NCBI GenBank assembly: GCA_964019055.1 | Contig: OZ025217.1 | Coordinates: 5,750,617-5,814,616, forward strand | Direction: 5' to 3' | DNA: 64,000 nt | Source of the DNA: Anthopleura xanthogrammica | Lineage: Eukaryota; Cnidaria; Anthozoa; Actiniaria; Actiniidae | Shown here: in pieces, positions 1 through 9,591 of the stretch | How positions within the stretch are numbered: the first letter of the stretch is position 1 | Layout: each line of letters opens with the position of its first letter | Translations under genes and position numbers: made by a program | Notes under the pieces: generated by a model | Told to the model about the DNA's origin: nothing | The model's input: the letters and a program-made list of their open reading frames with translations, nothing else | Databases searched by the model: none

Positions 1-43
1 AAAGCAAAGCAAAGCAAAGCAAAGCAAAGCAAAGCAAAGCAAA
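1..43. repeat. AAAGC pentanucleotide array, truncated by window edge
   Basis: Eight AAAGC units plus AAA, followed by the same AATTCAGGTG flank that ends the arrays at 29441 and 60373. It is the exon-2-proximal end of the intron-2 array of gene P1; the full length lies outside the window. Confidence 0.97.
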
Positions 44-389
44 ATTCAGGTGTCATTTGTATGGCTTTTTCCTGTCACTACAATTCAAAGTGGTTCCAAA
101 CCATTTCAAAGCAGATCCCTTCTGACGGTCACTACGGTGCTCAGTACATACAAAAATTATAATAACAAAAATCGGTATTTATTCTGATTAAAAAAAACTC
201 AACTTCAACTTCGAAAAAATACTGACAAAAACATGATTTTACGAAGAAAAAGAAGAAGAGCGAGAGGAAGAAGAAAAGAAAAAAATATACTGATCAGATT
301 TGATTAACAAAATGAGTAAGTGGCGCCGCCGATTGCCGAAGTCGTAAAATAGAGAAGTTGATCTAGAAAACCAGATGTACTATACATAC

Positions 390-531
390 CAGTTTCATAT
401 TCCTCCCAATCGTGTGATGAAGCACCCTTCTTGCTGTTAAAAGAAACATTACATCTAACAGCTTTTGTTGGAAAGTAAGCCGTGAACAACATCAAGACAA
501 TAAGTGCGCAAGCTATCTTCAGTACGGCCAT
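390..531 (-). CDS. P1: secreted cysteine-rich peptide, exon 2 only (gene cut by window edge)
   Basis: Exon 2 of the first P gene. It encodes a signal peptide starting MAVLKIACALIVLML, then the first mature residues with one cysteine (RCNVSF) and an acidic/polar stretch ending EEYET. The exon ends in phase 1 at a GTATGT donor. The ATG lies 30 nt inside the exon, after a pyrimidine-AG acceptor (TCTTACAG on the minus strand). The cysteine-rich exon 3 lies left of position 1, beyond the AAAGC array. The peptide segment equals that of P2-P5, with one synonymous difference in the first cysteine codon. The family is not recognised; see P2 for the complete gene. Confidence 0.85.
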
Positions 532-1273
532 TGTTTTCTACTAAACGGGCGTTTCTTTGACCTGTAAGACAAAAAATATACTCGTTGCAATTATCAGAAT
601 ATTATAGAATATTACTCTTTCTTCGCTTAGACTTTACACTTCTGCTAACGATGATATTGGTACTGAATAGTACTCGGGTCGATGTGGCTAGAACTGGTTT
701 GAATAGTAGAGCGGTTCTCCACCGCATGAATGGGAAACGATACTTGTTAAAAAACCGACAAATTCGTAGTTCTACGGTAGCCGTAAGTATTTTACTGTAG
801 CCGTATCCACATGTTGTGATTGGTTGAATTACTGGAAGACAATGGGAAGCCATTTAAATGTTACGGTATGTCGTATCTTGATCGTGCTGTAAGTAAGTAT
901 CGTATGTTTAAGTTTTCCACTAATAAAAAAACCGCCCTAATAATATAAACAATGGCATACCACACAAAACGAACACAAAACGGCAAGCACTATAAGCTGT
1001 TATGGAGCTGTTTAAGTTTTGACGTATTTTCGGGTCCAACGAAAAACGTTTTCAATGATTTATCCTCTACCTGGAACAATTAGAACTTTGGATACCAAGT
1101 ACCGTTTTTTTCATACGATTGATATCACACTTAAAAGCTCTATTGTTTTACATGTAAAAACTCTCATCCTGAGATGATAATTACTCTAGAATGGGAGGAG
1201 TTCTACAAATATCTAATTCTATGTACAAGAGAAAAAAAAATTGTCCGGCTAAAACTGATAACGCTTCTCTTAC

Positions 1274-1341
1274 CTTGTTGATTGTTCCCCTGAACTTCTC
1301 GATGCAAGTGTTTTCCAGAGAGAAGCAAGCCCTGCTTTTAT
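1274..1341 (-). promoter_or_regulatory. P1 TATA box and non-coding exon 1
   Basis: On the minus strand ATAAAAG (1335-1341) is followed by a short stretch ending at an AACAAG/GTAAGA donor (last exon base 1274). The intron then runs about 713 nt to the acceptor before the P1 start codon. The same arrangement precedes every P and Q gene. Confidence 0.7.
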
Positions 1342-1379
1342 GTCTATCGAGTCGAAAAAGAGCAAACATTGACACGTGC

Positions 1380-2224
1380 AATCGGTTAACGTTAAAACAA
1401 AAGCCAATTTTAGATAATTAGTTTTCAAGGAAAGGCTAAGACACTTCGTTAATTTCGTTGTCATCTCGTTGTCATAACTTTGTCCCAGAGTGTTGGTAAA
1501 TTTTAAGATGTTTACCAATATCTAAGTTAAAGAGGCGATGTGCATCAATGCGTTGCAATAAATGGTGGGTGGTAAAACCTGAAAATCCACAACAACTTTA
1601 CTGTACTAAAGAAATGTCATGGAAAATAAACGAGATGTTATACACCAGGGACTTTAAACCTTGAACCTTATTTTTATATAATTAAACAAACAATATAACT
1701 CTGTTGAAGCCAAAGTATTTGTTTAGACTATTGTTTACTATTGACTCAAAAAAAATATATATATATTATTGACTCGTTGTGCTTCACTGCCTGTGTTATA
1801 ATTTTGCATTTAAGTGAACATTTCTAACTGACATGATGTTGGTGTCAATATGACAACGTATGGTCATATTGTTTCATTAGTGAATTGTCTTTGTTAGGTC
1901 ACTTTTATTCACTTCATCAGTCACAATAGCATTTTCATTAACATTCGCGCGTAATTGCCATTGAATTATTCACTACCAGATGATTTCATTTTTTTTTTCA
2001 GTTCGAGCGAATTAGGCAATTATCAGCGAACATTTTATCCGTAGCTCAATATTTCCTAGTTCCAGGTTTTCGGCTCGACGCACGACAGGTTTTACTTGAA
2101 AATCAAGAAAATAAATCTTATATATATCTGTGGAAAGATTCACCAGATGTCTTTTAGAAAAAGCATATTTTGACGAAAATATTTCGTTTTGACAAGAGAA
2201 AATAGAAACTTGGGTGCTATAAAA
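1380..2224. other. P1 upstream region, no gene seen
   Basis: No credible ORF or RNA gene. It contains an AT dinucleotide run near 1755 and, at about 2004-2080, the segment that is also conserved upstream of gene Q (see 14450-14630). Confidence 0.6.
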
Positions 2225-3097
2225 GCCTCCCCAATCCCTGTAAATAATGACTGGTTTGTTATTCCTTTAGCATATGAATATAACTGCAGTGTTGAATGTC
2301 CTATTTAAGTATTCTAGTCTAGCCTCCCCACTCCCTGTAAATAATGACTGGTTTGTTATTGCTTTAGCATATGAATATAACTGCAGTGTTGAATATTCTA
2401 TTTAAGTATTCTAGTCTAGCCTCCCCACTCCCTGTAAATAATGACTGGTTTGTTATTCCTTTAGCATATAAATATAACTGCAGTGTTGAATGTCCTATTT
2501 AAGTATTCTAGTCTAGCCTCCCCACTCCCTGTAAATAATAACTGGTTTGTTATTCCTTTAGCATATAAATATAACTGCAGTGTTGAATGTCCTATTTAAG
2601 TATTCTAGTCTAGCCTCCCCACTCCCTGTAAATAATGACTGGTTTGTTATTCCTTTAGCATATAAATATAACTGCAGTGTTGAATGTCCTATTTAAGTAT
2701 TCTAGTCTAGCCTCCCCACTCCCTGTAAATAATGACTGGTTTGTTATTCCTTTAGCATATAAATATAACTGCAGTGTTGAATGTCCTATTTAAGTATTCT
2801 AGTCTAGCCTCCCCACTCCCTGTAAATAATAACTGGTTTGTTATTCCTTTAGCATATAAATATAACTGCAGTGTTGAATGTCCTATTTAAGTATTCTAGT
2901 CTAGCCTCCCCACTCCCTGTAAATAATGACTGGTTTGTTATTCCTTTAGCATATAAATATAACTGCAGTGTTGAATGTCCTATTTAAGTATTCTAGTCTA
3001 GCCTCCCCACTCCCTGTAAATAATGACTGGTTTGTTATTCCTTTAGCATATAAATATATAACTACTATTGAATGGCCTATTTAAGCATTCTAGTAGA
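2225..3097. repeat. 97-bp minisatellite, 9 units
   Basis: Starts of the GCCTCCCCACTCCC motif fall at 2225, 2322, 2419, 2516 and so on, an exact 97-bp period. Each monomer has a CTGCAG site and a TATAAATATA core. Units differ at a few sites only, and the last is diverged (ACTACTATTGAAT). Copy number across arms is 9, 7, 2, 27 and 8. Confidence 0.97.
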
Positions 3098-3239
3098 TAT
3101 TGAGCTTTATAACAACGGCCAAAGACGTATTAAATTGTCCAAAGCGAATCTAACACCATAGTGTGAAAACCAATAAGTCTATGAAGTCCGTGTATAAAGG
3201 CTATAATTGGAAGGACACAGCCCCCAAAATGGATACCAA

Positions 3240-3410
3240 AAAAACTCGTATGCGATTATCCTTTTAGTCCCTTAACCTCGGTGGCTTTTCTCAATTTATT
3301 TGAACGCCGGTTGCGTGTACTGTTGGTTAAATGAATAGCTAATTTGGAATGGTGGCAAAAGTAGAGATCTTGGCAGGTAATTTGAATGCTACTAGACAAT
3401 TCCGACATAT
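3240..3410 (+). repeat. Dispersed repeat (unclassified), copy a
   Basis: The segment with CTCGGTGGCTTTTCTC, AATGAATAGC and CTTGGCAGGTAA is recognisably related to 5700-5860 and, inverted, to 13574-13812. It is not an identifiable transposon family; it may be a MITE or a remnant of older segmental duplication. Confidence 0.55.
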
Positions 3411-3931
3411 CCTGTTTCACTATCGAAATGAGAATCTAAAAACATGGAATGTAAAAAAAATATTAAAAATTCAACCACGGCCTTTTTGGAACGTTATTTG
3501 CACTACGTATATGTGTATCCCCATAAGTTGCTTAGACTAAGGTGAAACGTCGAACCTAAAGACATCACAGAATACCTCCTTATTATCTATTGTTTTCAAT
3601 GCGTTCGGTCCATGTAAAGTTTGACGTTTGATGTAAGCCTTAGTTTGGCTAAAAATATTGACAAATTCGTTTTTCTCGCTTTTCTCGGAAATGAAGCAAT
3701 ATTTCGACAAATGAAAGATACCATGATATATCTCGCATATAGGCCTACCCAACACCAAAATATGAGCGAAATCGAACTTCCGGCTCTTGCCGGCGTATGC
3801 TCTCTTTTTGCTGACATCCCCTTATAATTTCTACACCAAAAAGGTGTAATGTTAATCTTAGAAGTTAGAGGAGTTTCAATGTGCCCCAGCGTAAGACAAA
3901 CAGACTGAGCAACAGCCTGACTCAACCACCG

Positions 3932-4332
3932 CCTGGTTGGTTCAGTTGGTTGAGCACCGGACTTTCGTGCAGGAGGTCGTGGTTCGAGTCCCGGCCGGAC
4001 CAACACTCATTGTCTTAAAATAACTGAGGAGAAATTGCTGCCTTTGTAATTACATCTACAATAGATCATCTACATATCTGCAATTACATCTACGAACGGT
4101 TAGACTTTCAACTGGATTGGATAACCACTTTAAATGGGGGTCCGGTCTCTCCACACTTCATCACTTACCAATATCGGAGGGACACTGAGGACGTAAAGAA
4201 ACCCTGTCGTTAAAACCTGGCAGTGACCACCCTCAGTGCCTACACCTTATACTAACCACCTCTCATGATTGTAAAGCGCTGCTTTGATTATATGAAAGGG
4301 AGCTGTATAAATCATAAATCATTATCATTATG
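3932..4332 (+). mobile_element. tRNA-derived SINE
   Basis: The head has a pol III A box (TGGTTCAGTTGG, 3938-3949) and a perfect B box (GGTTCGAGTCC, 3981-3991). A tRNA-unrelated body follows, then a tail of the type shared with L2/CR1 LINEs (GTAAAGCGCT, GCTGTATAAATCATAAATC) ending in ATTATCATTATG. The tRNA part is degenerate and embedded, so this is a SINE and not a tRNA gene. Confidence 0.8.
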
Positions 4333-4681
4333 TATAGTAATTGTAATTAGAATATAATAGTAACTAAGTAGTAGAAGTCACTAAACCCGTGAAATAGACA
4401 ATGGTAGACCAAAACTCCATTGTTTTCTTTTGTGTCTATTTGACTATTATAGTTTAACAAGCAATTTTTATTTCACGTTTAGTGTTTAGTATTTTCACTT
4501 TATATATAGCATCTTATTCCAAACTTGTATGATGTAAAGTACGCAATTTAGCATCCGACTCTGCAAACACTATAAATTGATAATATTAAAGGATGAAAGT
4601 TAAAATGTTTCAATACAAATGAAACGCAAAATCTACTATTATTATTTTTTAACGATTTACCCAAAATCAGTCAGATACAAC

Positions 4682-4682
<1 letters not shown>

Positions 4683-4742
<60 letters not shown>

Positions 4743-4748
4743 TAATAA
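4683..4748. repeat. (AAT)n microsatellite at the LINE 3' end
   Basis: About 20 AAT units with one AAC interruption directly abut the LINE terminus. In the inverted arms the same position is occupied mostly by TTC. Confidence 0.9.
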
Positions 4749-5450
4749 CTTTATTTAGCCACAGTAAATTCATCAGGATTTACATAGCACACATACTTAA
4801 AATATTACTCATAATAACTACTAAATAAAGCTTAACTCTAGTATTCTAAAAATAACTAAATGAAAATATATCAATAAGTAAAACACCTGCTTTCCATGAG
4901 TGCTGGGGAAAATTAGTATAAAATTAGGTCGGAATTTAAAAAGTGACTGCAGCCTTGTCTAAATTTGTTCAATGTATTTGCCTGCCGTAATTCAATTGGA
5001 AGGCTATTCCATAGCACCGCACCACTATAGCCAAAGCTGATTGTTTAGTAATTAGTGCGGGGCTTAGTAATAGCTAGTTTGCTTTCAGTGTCTCTCAGAG
5101 AATAGCTCGTTACGCTGCTACGGTCTATAAACATGGAGCGGGAGTGAGCTCATGCAGTGATTTATAAACTATAACAACTTTTTGAAATTTGCACTGGGAT
5201 TCAAGTTTCTTCCAGCCAAGCTTCTCAAAGAGATAATCAGCATAAGCATTGTACCTAGAAGACGTTAATACCCTTGCTGCACGATTTTGTAAATTTTTGA
5301 AGTTTGTCAGCGAGGGTTTTGTTACAATTATCCCAAACGACGCAACAATAATCGAAATGTGGTTGGACTAAAGAATTGAAAATAAACTGCAGTGTCGTAT
5401 TGGGAACAAAGGGTCTTAAACGTTTTAGGGCTCCTAGTTTTTAGATAAGT
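4749..5450 (-). mobile_element. 5'-truncated non-LTR retrotransposon (LINE) 3' end
   Basis: On the minus strand, fragments read like the C-terminal end of a CR1/jockey-type reverse transcriptase ORF: a PHFDYCCVVWDN-type motif, then KLGWKKLESQ, then a YSGAVLWNSLP-like segment. Frameshifts and stops separate them, and a GGCTAAATAAAG terminus with microsatellite tail follows. It is non-functional. Relative to the copy at 33539 it has an extra 10-bp deletion. Confidence 0.75.
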
Positions 5451-5699
5451 TTTGTTGTTTTATATACCGTAGTTTAACAAGATAGCTTTGGTCTTTCAAG
5501 GTACCGTCGTAATCGCTCAGAATTTAGTTTTAAGTTTTTAGTTTTTGCTATCTTACTGCAAAGTTTATTTCTTTCAATTTTACATTATTATATACTTCAA
5601 ACTAAGTAGAATATTTTGTGTGTCATAAACGAGTAAATAGTTTAACGGCCGTTAATCATACAATGTTCGGTAAGGTAGCTTGAAAACTGAAAGGAAACA

Positions 5700-5967
5700 T
5701 TTTTTAAAAACTCCGGTGTCTTTTCTCAACTTCATTGAATGACGGTTGAGTGCACTTTAATTTCGGTTAATTAAATGAATAGCAAATTTAGCCATGCTGG
5801 CAAAAGCAGTGACTTGGCAGGTAAATTGAGTTTCGACGTTAAACTGAAATACTGGTGGGATGACTGGTGGGATGAATTTAAATGGACTTTATTTTGGTCA
5901 CCATCACTTATTTTCTTTCCTTTCCCCCCCAATTTACAGCCGTTCTCAGTCACACGTGCCCGAGACA
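5700..5967 (+). repeat. Dispersed repeat copy b, arm terminus
   Basis: Related to 3240-3410, extended to a polypyrimidine tract and AATTTACAG acceptor at 5931-5939. It carries a 12-bp duplication (GATGACTGGTGG) absent from 34577-34757. The segment ends at the palindrome junction. Confidence 0.6.
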
Positions 5968-7033
5968 GTGCTATTTATAACCCGAGCATTTGCCAAAACT
6001 TCTGTGGATATTGCCGTAATGACAGTAAGTATAGATAAGTGATCCACATCCACATCCACATCCACATCCACATCCACATCCACATCCACATCCACATCCA
6101 CATCCACATCCACATCCACATCCACATCCACATCCACATCCACATCCACATCCACATCCACATCCACATCCACATCCACATCCACATCCACATCCACATC
6201 CACATCCACATCCACATCCACATCCACATCCACATCCACATCCACATCCACATCCACATCCACATCCACATCCACATCCACATCCACATCCACATCCACA
6301 TCCACATCCACATCCACATCCACATCCACATCCACATCCACATCCACATCCACATCCACATCCACATCCACATCCACATCCACATCCACATCCACATCCA
6401 CATCCACATCCACATCCACATCCACATCCACATCCACATCCACATCCACATCCACATCCACATCCACATCCACATCCACATCCACATCCACATCCACATC
6501 CACATCCACATCCACATCCACATCCACATCCACATCCACATCCACATCCACATCCACATCCACATCCACATCCACATCCACATCCACATCCACATCCACA
6601 TCCACATCCACATCCACATCCACATCCACATCCACATCCACATCCACATCCACATCCACATCCACATCCACATCCACATCCACATCCACATCCACATCCA
6701 CATCCACATCCACATCCACATCCACATCCACATCCACATCCACATCCACATCCACATCCACATCCACATCCACATCCACATCCACATCCACATCCACATC
6801 CACATCCACATCCACATCCACATCCACATCCACATCCTTCTTTTCATCCATCCATCATCAGTTTTGCGATATTTCTTTGCTAACTCCCAATTTAATTGGT
6901 TAAATAATTTTCAACAGTCTGTAAGGACCGGCCTGGTAAAGAATACTATTGCTACCTCTATAAAAAAAGAGGACATTGCCGAACAGACTATGCCAATAGA
7001 AATTGCCGACGGACCTGCAAAAAATGCAGTTAA
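5940..7033 (+). CDS. 3' exons of a ShKT-domain peptide gene, copy 1 (probably orphaned from its 5' end)
   Basis: Two exons join in frame. Exon A (5940-6024, A/GTAAGT donor) ends with three cysteines spaced C-x3-C-x2-C, the end of one ShKT domain. Exon B (6918-7033, acceptor TCAACAG) carries a complete second domain: six cysteines at codons 6920, 6950, 6977, 7004, 7016 and 7025, spaced C-x9-C-x8-C-x8-C-x3-C-x2-C. It starts CKD, has CRRTC near the end, and a stop at 7031. ShKT domains occur in cnidarian potassium-channel toxins and in many secreted proteins. The first three cysteines of domain one and any signal peptide are not visible upstream. The first 28 nt of exon A belong to the palindrome arm, in a different phase from the phase-1 exon B junction, so this is probably a broken gene. 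A GAAG/GTAAGA donor just after the stop and a TTTCTTTCAG acceptor at 7895 suggest a 3'UTR intron. Confidence 0.65.
6042..6837. repeat. (CCACAT)n hexanucleotide array inside the ShKT intron
   Basis: About 133 uninterrupted 6-bp units (796 bp), beginning 17 bp after the exon A donor. The other copy has about 52 units. The stop-free HI and DV dipeptide frames are repeat translations, not proteins. Confidence 0.97.
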
Positions 7034-7124
7034 CATTCCGGAAGGTAAGAGGCCATGCTTAATGTTCTACTTATATATGCATTCACTGAGGGGGCTATGA
7101 GCGCTAGCTATGAATGTGCCGACT

Positions 7125-7625
7125 GACTGAGTGACTGAGTGACTGAGTGACTGAGTGACTGAGTGACTGAGTGACTGAGTGACTGAGTGACTGAGTGACT
7201 GAGTGACTGAGTGACTGAGTGACTGAGTGACTGAGTGACTGAGTGACTGAGTGACTGAGTGACTGAGTGACTGAGTGACTGAGTGACTGAGTGACTGAGT
7301 GACTGAGTGACTGAGTGACTGAGTGACTGAGTGACTGAGTGACTGAGTGACTGAGTGACTGAGTGACTGAGTGACTGAGTGACTGAGTGACTGAGTGACT
7401 GAGTGACTGAGTGACTGAGTGACTGAGTGACTGAGTGACTGAGTGACTGAGTGACTGAGTGACTGAGTGACTGAGTGACTGAGTGACTGAGTGACTGAGT
7501 GACTGAGTGACTGAGTGACTGAGTGACTGAGTGACTGAGTGACTGAGTGACTGAGTGACTGAGTGACTGAGTGACTGAGTGACTGAGTGACTGAGTGACT
7601 GAGTGACTGAGTGACTGAGTGACTG
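7125..7625. repeat. (GACTGAGT)n octanucleotide array
   Basis: About 62 near-perfect 8-bp units lying 90 bp after the ShKT stop codon, within the possible 3'UTR intron. It runs directly into a 20-bp repeat of related sequence. Confidence 0.96.
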
Positions 7626-7820
7626 AATGACTGGCTCTGAGACTGAATGACTGGCTCTGAGACTGAATGACTGGCTCTGAGACTGAATGACTGGCTCTGA
7701 GACTGAATGACTGGCTCTGAGACTGAATGACTGGCTCTGAGACTGAATGACTGGCTCTGAGATTGAATGACTGGCTCTGAGACTGAATGACTGGCTCTGA
7801 GACTGAATGACAGGCCGGCA
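7621..7820. repeat. 20-bp tandem repeat (about 9.5 units)
   Basis: The unit is GACTGAATGACTGGCTCTGA, repeated nine times with one C-to-T change, then a degenerate last unit. The unit looks like two 8-bp-type GACTGA blocks with an insertion, so it probably arose from the adjacent octamer. Confidence 0.95.
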
Positions 7821-8871
7821 GACAGGCAAATATAATACACTATATTAAGAATATCTGAAGCTCATGTTGATGACATCGTTCTAAACTTTCTTTCAGAATA
7901 CTCAAGTGACTACAGCTAAAAATTAATTCTTTAAGGGAACAGCAAAGCATAAAGGAAACAGCACTTTGAGAGACATCAAATCCCGCTCCCCTCTCCAAAA
8001 AGGATATTATTATAGAATTGTATATAGGACGTCGACTTATCCATATCCCAGTTTACTAATAGGGTCGACAAAATTGTTCTATTTACTGTTGGAGCTGAAA
8101 TCAGCTGAATAAATATGGCTAAACTAAACGGATAAATGTATCCTCTCATCACTGACATCAGCAATAATTTATTTTGTATAAAATGTAGTAAAGTGTTTCA
8201 TCAAGCAATTACCAAGCAGCCAAAACATCAATACTTACGATAATTTATTTGGTAAAGGATATTGAAATTAAAATCTACCAGGCTTATGGGGTATTTTGTA
8301 CGTCACGTATAAGAAAAAAAATGTATAATGCGGGGAAACGGGTGATTTAGATTGGTATTATCTGTGCAGGGGGAGGGTCATGACTTTTTAGGCTCACCTA
8401 ATGGGTAGGGTCAGGAAATCTCATTTCCATTGCTAGGGAGTGTCACTTCATTTTCGGCATGCAATTGCAAATCTCCGCCCCCCCCCCCTCCCCCCCTTCC
8501 CATCTGCTAATTTCTGACCAGTCCCTTACGGTAGATGGAAAAAAATATTTTTCTCACAATTTCCCCAAAAATTTACCAGTAGATTGAGCCTTCAATGGTT
8601 AAACGTTTTGTGTATTTTCGAGTTCTAAAAGCTGTTATTTTCGGAAAAATTGAAATTTGCGGCATGGCTGTGCAAACTTGAATATACTATCTAAATTGTA
8701 CTGTATTTTGTTGTTGTTTTTTTGTTTCATGTTTTCAATATTTGTCTCTCAAACAAGTATATTGTTTATTTCTTAAGAATACGTCATCACTTATTAAATT
8801 TGTTATTCAGAAAACCTCCCTAATGTAAAAATAAGCCAGTTATCGGCATTCAGCTCGTGGTTATTTAGTAT
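7821..8871. other. No gene seen; polypyrimidine C-tract
   Basis: No credible coding region. It holds a possible 3'UTR exon of the ShKT gene (from 7896, AATAAA at about 8108) and a run of about 25 C with few T at 8477-8505. The same stretch recurs at 36099-37143 with a longer C run. Confidence 0.5.
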
Positions 8872-9053
8872 ATAAACCCCTTCTGGCGGCTGGGATATCG
8901 GCTGATAATGTCCGAGGATACAAAATGGTCCGAATCGAAAAGAGAACATTTGGCCGAGAAGCGATGCTTCGAGGGCAAATGTGATATTTTGAGGTCCATT
9001 TCTCATCCAAGGACATTATCAGACGATATTCCAGTGAGCCAGAAGGGGTTTAT
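8872..9053. mobile_element. MITE with about 42-bp terminal inverted repeats
   Basis: The left end ATAAACCCCTTCTGGC...GATAATGTCC (8872-8914) matches the reverse complement of the right end GGACATTATC...AGAAGGGGTTTAT (9011-9053) with only a few mismatches. The 182-bp element has no coding capacity. No clear target-site duplication was seen. Confidence 0.8.
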
Positions 9054-9435
9054 CTATTTTGTAACCCAACGACTTCACTGGAATGGATTCAGCAAACTGC
9101 ATTGACTCATCATCTCCAGAGTTTTCAAAAAATAATTCTCTCTCGTCTCCTAGTTGGATATAAAAACAATTCTTTTGGTAAATGAAAGCTGTTTGACATT
9201 CTATTCTATTGTTTAACAATAGTTGTCGAATTGTTTGTTGGTTTTTAGTAGTTTATAAAAACAATTTCGAAAACAAACCAAAAACTTAATTCACGAAACA
9301 ACGTGGATGCTTACCATTGAAGACATTTACAGTATATTTTGTAGATTTTTTCGTGTTTCCTGGCATAGTTTTCTCAACCAGTCTTTGTATTTTACTCCCT
9401 CTTGTTTGTAAAAACCGAGTTTCTTTGTTTTCCAT
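9019..9435 (-). CDS. Small two-exon gene fragment resembling a DUF3504/Crypton-type recombinase N-terminus
   Basis: Minus-strand exon 9435-9315 encodes about 40 residues including the motif NTKKSTKYTVNVFN, ending in phase 1 at an AATG/GTAAGC donor. A second exon 9149-9019 (acceptor CCAACTAG) continues in frame to a stop, giving about 83 residues. The motif resembles the N-terminal segment of tyrosine-recombinase-derived (Crypton/DUF3504-like) proteins that are numerous in cnidarian genomes. The C-terminal residues come from the right inverted repeat of the MITE at 8872-9053, so the gene was probably truncated by that insertion. The recombinase core is absent. Upstream frame 9567-9435 crosses a poly-A tract whose length differs in the second copy, so the Met at 9435 is preferred. 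Confidence 0.35.
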
Positions 9436-9591
9436 GTTTTTTCTATTCTTTTTTTTTTTTACGTTTTTGACTTCTACTGGACGAATATCACTTCGGAAGG
9501 GGGATATTGCCTGATACCCGTCCTGCATGTGACCCATTTGAACCAATGACAGCGCGCGAAAATTCATCGTTGGGTTATAAGTGAATATATC

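Larger units (their letters stand above)
1..5967. repeat. Right arm of an upstream palindrome (outer part)
   Basis: This stretch is nearly identical to 29436-34757 (same orientation) and to the reverse complement of 16739-22610 and 45012-52770. It holds P1, the 97-bp minisatellite, a SINE and a LINE end. Homology to the inverted arm stops at 5967, inside a putative exon, where the two sides share only a short GAGACA. It is the most diverged arm: it lacks about 36 bp found in the others near 164, about 36 bp just before 2225, and about 10 bp in the LINE near 5140. Confidence 0.9.

Noticed and set aside
585..853. Overlapping frames of 71 and 83 codons in intron 1 of P, repeated in all copies
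   Set aside because: They lie inside the first intron, overlap on both strands and show no recognisable product.
2225..3097. Regular direct repeats suggestive of a CRISPR array
   Set aside because: The 97-bp units are contiguous with no unique spacers, and the DNA is eukaryotic.
3932..4005. A tRNA gene
   Set aside because: A and B boxes are good but the acceptor and anticodon arms are degenerate and the segment continues into a SINE body and L2-like tail; it is present at each arm.
3596..4006. 136-codon frame on the minus strand (MLVRPGLEPRPP...), also at 32382 and 46983
   Set aside because: Spans the SINE head and dispersed repeat; a common artefact of tRNA-derived repeats.
4619..4828. 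Isoleucine-run frame, and the arginine-run frame at 17871-18110
   Set aside because: Translations of the AAT and TTC microsatellites at the LINE 3' end.
5946..7100. Open frames of HI, DV and MW dipeptides, also at 34736-35410
   Set aside because: Translations of the CCACAT array; the true coding exons lie on either side.
7067..7840. Serine/histidine-rich frames (SHSVTQSL repeats), also at 35414-36148
   Set aside because: Minus-strand translations of the GACTGAGT and 20-bp arrays.
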